A DNA stretch of 21,459 nt from Gracilaria domingensis (taxonomy: Eukaryota > Rhodophyta > Florideophyceae > Gracilariales > Gracilariaceae). Below the pieces are notes generated by a model, which saw only the letters and a program-made list of their open reading frames with translations, was not told where the DNA came from and searched no databases. The translations under genes were made by a program, and so were the position numbers. How positions within the stretch are numbered: position 1 is the first letter of the stretch; the number at the start of each line of letters is the position of its first letter. Shown piece after piece: positions 18,535-21,459 of this stretch. The DNA lies in NCBI GenBank assembly GCA_022539475.1, contig VCMS01000514.1:1-21459 (forward strand). The letters run 5' to 3'.

Positions 18535-20119
18535 CCGCACTCCGCTTCACATGCACACCATCCGTCCTATACCTGCCACTTTGCACAGTTTTTCACCCAT
18601 ATGTATACAAAGTCCATAGTCGCGCCCACCGCCCATATTGCAAGAGACGTTTCAATAACTACCGCCAGGGGCGGGTACCTCATACTTGCTTCCTATCAAA
18701 CTCACGATCAACCGCTTCACCCTCCCCCGCAAACGAATCCGCTACCGGCCATTTCAACCCTTCCGTCCATGACCATCACTTTTTATCTGCTCGAGGTTAG
18801 CACTGGTGTCGTTGCCGATCGTTTTGTACTTTTGGATGATTACGTCAGGTTTGCCTCACATGAAGGCGTCCATTTTTATGGCGACATGCTTTGTATTCTG
18901 TCCATGAGACATCAGCTCTTGCATATCGTCAAGATACAGGAGACGCTGGGAAAGTTTACCGAGGAGCGATGCATTGGTGCCATGTGCGACAGAGATGACT
19001 ATCAGGTCATTGCGCGTGCGCGAGAGGCACAAAATTCATATGTGGCTCAGCGCCAACAAAGGACCCATTCTGTATCGCAGCAACCCTCACTTTCAAACCA
19101 GTCGCAGAACAGCGAGCGTGATCGAAACGTAGCGGACCCGGTGCCTGCTCCTGCGCCAGATGCCGAGGATGACGACGAAAATCAACCCGAGCACAATGAA
19201 CCAAAGGAGACTGGCTTGGGTAATGGAATGCTCAAGGATACGTTTGACGTCGGGCTCATGAGAAGGTTGCTGGTATATGTGTATAGACGCATGAATTCTG
19301 AGGGTAATGCGTCACTATTTTATCGCCACATCGGACAGTACAGCCTTCTGGTGATGCGAAAAGCACAGTTTTTGGATGATGGTCATCTCTTGATTCGTTT
19401 GGGATCATTCAATGGTAGTGAACATGGTACTCAGCAGCAGAATGTGCTGGCGAGAGAGACCTGTTTCTTTGTCGTCTACTGCATGTCCATCACCTGCATT
19501 ATAAACTTGTTTGAAAACAGATCTATCCAACTTTTGCGAACGTTTCACATGTACAGAGAGGATTTTGTAGGCGATGAAATGGAGGCGGCATCATTACCGC
19601 CTCTGCGAAACAGTGTGCTGGACGAACAGGACGGCAGGGAGAGGCCTGGCGCTAATGAAGGAAGCGCTCCTCGTAGGAATGGCACGAACGAAAGAGTAGA
19701 GCGGTCGTGGACAGACTCCGCAAATCGACGAGGCACTTCTGACAGAGTAAGAAGGACCAGGCTGGAGTTTCGCGTATTCCTGTGTCCAGACAGGTGCGGA
19801 TGGTATCGCCTTACCTGGGCCGCTCATTGTTATCGTATAATCCGGAGAGAAGCAATGTCCTGACTGCTCGGCGATTTGCTCCTGCCAAGGAATGAGGCAG
19901 TGTTAAGTTTATGAGCGCTGAAACAGGCGAATTGAGATTCAAGTCGGTGACCGAGTTTAGTTTGCTGGATGGGGAAGCGGAAGGAGAGAAAGGTGTGACG
20001 GAAAATGAGGACGTTGGTCTCCGACGAAGAATGTTTCTTTTTCACCCGCTCTTGCCGTTTGTTATGGCAATGGAGGGGCATCGGCCGTGAACTTTCATGT
20101 TTACAGGCATGCCGAATGA
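18535..20119 (+). pseudogene. DET1: DET1 homologue, broken by frameshifts and a stop
   Basis: DET1 is a chromatin-associated component of the DDB1-CUL4 ubiquitin ligase adaptor that represses light responses in plants; animals have it too. Frame 1 from about 18535 aligns from FAQFFTHMY through FYLLEVSTG, GVHFYGDMLCILSMRHQLLHI and IGAMCDRDDY, then MRRLLVYVYRR, AQFLDDGHLLIRLG and CFFVVY. The ATG at 18601 is inside the similarity, so it is not the native start. The linker after 19600 moves to frame 3 between about 19740 and 19780 and continues with SPYLGRSLLSYNPE, a TGA at 19893-19895, SAETGELRFK and MFLFHPLLPFVMAMEG. A missing G in the run at 20075-20078 moves it to frame 2, where the terminus VNFHVYRHAE and a stop at 20117-20119 complete the family. 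The N-terminus before 18535 is uncertain: TAG at 18532-18534 interrupts frame 1, but a pyrimidine-rich tract ending in AG there could be a 3' splice site. The identity is secure. Confidence 0.85.
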
Positions 20120-20507
20120 TATCACCGCATATGACGATTTTTACGGGCGGAAGTAGTCTGCGGATCTGAACTGCTGCGCAATACATACATACATGGACTG
20201 ACAATGTACCCAACGTTGTCTTTCTTCATATAACTTTTTCGTTCATAACGAATCTGGCCAAGTGCGATTCATTCTATCCCTATCTACACAAACGGACTCC
20301 AGATACTGATTTGAGGGCACGGTCAATATTGGTTTTTCATTAACGCTTTTCTCACATATGACGTCGTCAACGGGGCGAAATTCGCGAAAAGCTAACTACT
20401 TCAGGTCGAACTGCACAGTGCGCCCTGTAGACTCGCAATAGATTGCATCAAAGCTCTGCAGTCACTCCATTGTCCCTCTTAAGCTTGAAAGGAACACAAA
20501 AGCACCA
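20120..20507. other. Gene-free stretch after the DET1 copy
   Basis: AT-richer sequence with no open frame worth reporting and no repeat that I see. It would include the 3' untranslated region of the DET1 gene if that were transcribed. Confidence 0.5.
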
Positions 20508-21119
20508 ATGCACAAGCTGGACATTATAACTCATATAGAATTTCATTTGAAGTTATCACGATGTGAACCGGAACTGTATCCAAATTATGAAGGAGTAACC
20601 AGATTAGTGAGTTCTGGGACCCACCGGACCTTTGCTCTTGTACTTCTAGAGCTGAAAGGGGGCCATCAGCCAGACCAGGGCGAAGCCCTTCTGGAAGCCG
20701 AAGATCGGCGCTGGGCAGCCCGCGCGAAAGCGCGTCTTCCCACCCGGTTCGCGCTTTGCCCGGGTCGTAGAGTAATCGATCGACCCAAGAGAAAGAATGA
20801 CAGTGGAAATATCCGGAGTCCGGCGTATTGCGTGGTCCGAGTTGAACACAGGGGCATGCGTGGCAAGCAATTGAACGGAGAGCCTACGTCATCCTGGAGT
20901 CGCGGTGGGGCCAAGCGCATGAACAGCTACGAATGCCCCGTTCCCACCAGGGCGTGGTCCCGCTCGCCGCACCGTAGCCGTAATACTCCCGAAGGTCAAC
21001 TGGAAGACCTCGCCAACGGGACAAACTCATGTGAGCTTATCTTAAGAGTAGGCACACCTCGAACATCCCGCCTCGCCATGCGTTCCGACTCCTACGACAG
21101 ACCTATCCGGCTGCATTGA
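20508..21119 (+). CDS. Doubtful 203-residue open frame
   Basis: An ATG-started frame of 203 codons. I recognise no domain. The product is rich in arginine, serine, glycine and proline, with no signal peptide, membrane segment or metal-binding pattern. Around 20723-20735 the DNA has a small hairpin (GCGCGAAAGCGC). Frames on the opposite strand over the same interval are also open for 70-85 codons, which suggests GC-biased sequence staying open by chance. It could be a remnant of another mobile element. Confidence 0.2.
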   Translation: MHKLDIITHIEFHLKLSRCEPELYPNYEGVTRLVSSGTHRTFALVLLELKGGHQPDQGEALLEAEDRRWAARAKARLPTRFALCPGRRVIDRPKRKNDSGNIRSPAYCVVRVEHRGMRGKQLNGEPTSSWSRGGAKRMNSYECPVPTRAWSRSPHRSRNTPEGQLEDLANGTNSCELILRVGTPRTSRLAMRSDSYDRPIRLH

Positions 21120-21459
21120 TCTACCTAGCCATTTCTCTTAGCCCCTAACCGAGCTAAAAGGCGCCCGCGCTGGCTCGAACGCTCGGCTGTGTCTTCTCTG
21201 CATCCAATCTGGGAGCCCAACCGCAACATACACCGTCCCGCGGAAGCCCCCATTCTAACCTTTGCCAAACATTGATATGCTGACTGGGGAACCGACAGTC
21301 CGACAAGCCCGCGAGCATCGTGATCAAACTGTATGCTCTTGTGTCTTGAACGGTACAAACGCTAAACGGAAATCATCAGTCGCGCTGATTCGTATAGAGA
21401 GAGGACTAAATGGCATGGCTGCGCCTTTACACTCTGAGTGGTATGTAAGAGATATGACG
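21120..21459. other. Window end, nothing recognised
   Basis: No supported gene. A short minus-strand frame at 21125-21358 has no features. A GTTCGAGCC string on the minus strand (about 21171-21179) resembles a tRNA B box, but the flanking bases do not form a T stem. Confidence 0.5.

Noticed and set aside
21140..21200. tRNA gene on the minus strand
   Set aside because: A GTTCGAGCC string is present, but the bases on either side do not pair as a T stem and no A box or acceptor stem is in place.

Overview
The window looks like nuclear DNA of a eukaryotic alga, most likely a red alga of the Chondrus type; the species is a guess. Three observations support this. It carries a plastid-type phytoene desaturase copy. 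It carries a DET1-like light-signalling gene that is read almost without introns. It has a load of mobile elements (a Ty3/gypsy chromovirus and a Plavaka-type transposase). I see no bacterial operons, no rRNA genes and no convincing tRNA. Almost every recognisable gene is broken.

Layout. Positions 1-5566 hold the 3' part of a chromodomain Ty3/gypsy retrotransposon: a frameshifted gag, then protease, then one long frame with reverse transcriptase, RNase H, integrase and a C-terminal chromodomain. A 45-base tandem duplication covers the pol stop codon. From 6235 to 7976 an unrecognised gene runs on the opposite strand, followed by a candidate polypurine tract at 8164. A 15-base inverted repeat (6068-6082 and 8887-8901) brackets that unit. 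At 9452-10110 lies the N-terminal third of a phytoene desaturase, with the FAD-binding loop disrupted and further lesions downstream. It ends abruptly at a very GC-rich block (about 10110-12060) that carries remains of an alanine-rich, probably secreted or membrane protein in shifting frames.

At 12374-13016 is the most unusual feature. Six hairpins share the same core, GTGTTAGGGT paired with ACCCTAACAC, and five of them sit in a tandem array of about 110-base period. The outer stem bases differ between hairpins but keep pairing. The array is enclosed by a 14-base inverted repeat. An AT-richer, gene-poor stretch follows. A minus-strand gene at 15113-16381 encodes a zinc finger plus the N-terminal half of a Plavaka-type transposase. 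From 16.4 to 18.2 kb there is a run of unrelated, strong hairpins. A broken DET1 homologue occupies about 18535-20119. The last 1.3 kb holds one doubtful 203-residue frame and nothing I recognise.

How it fits together: this looks like transposon-rich intergenic DNA with decayed gene copies, not a cooperating cluster. One caution applies throughout. Outside the GC-rich block, all frame changes I can trace go in the one-base-deletion direction, and at least two fall in homopolymers. Some of the apparent decay could therefore be deletion errors in the assembly, although in-frame stops in PDS and DET1 argue for real decay in those two.
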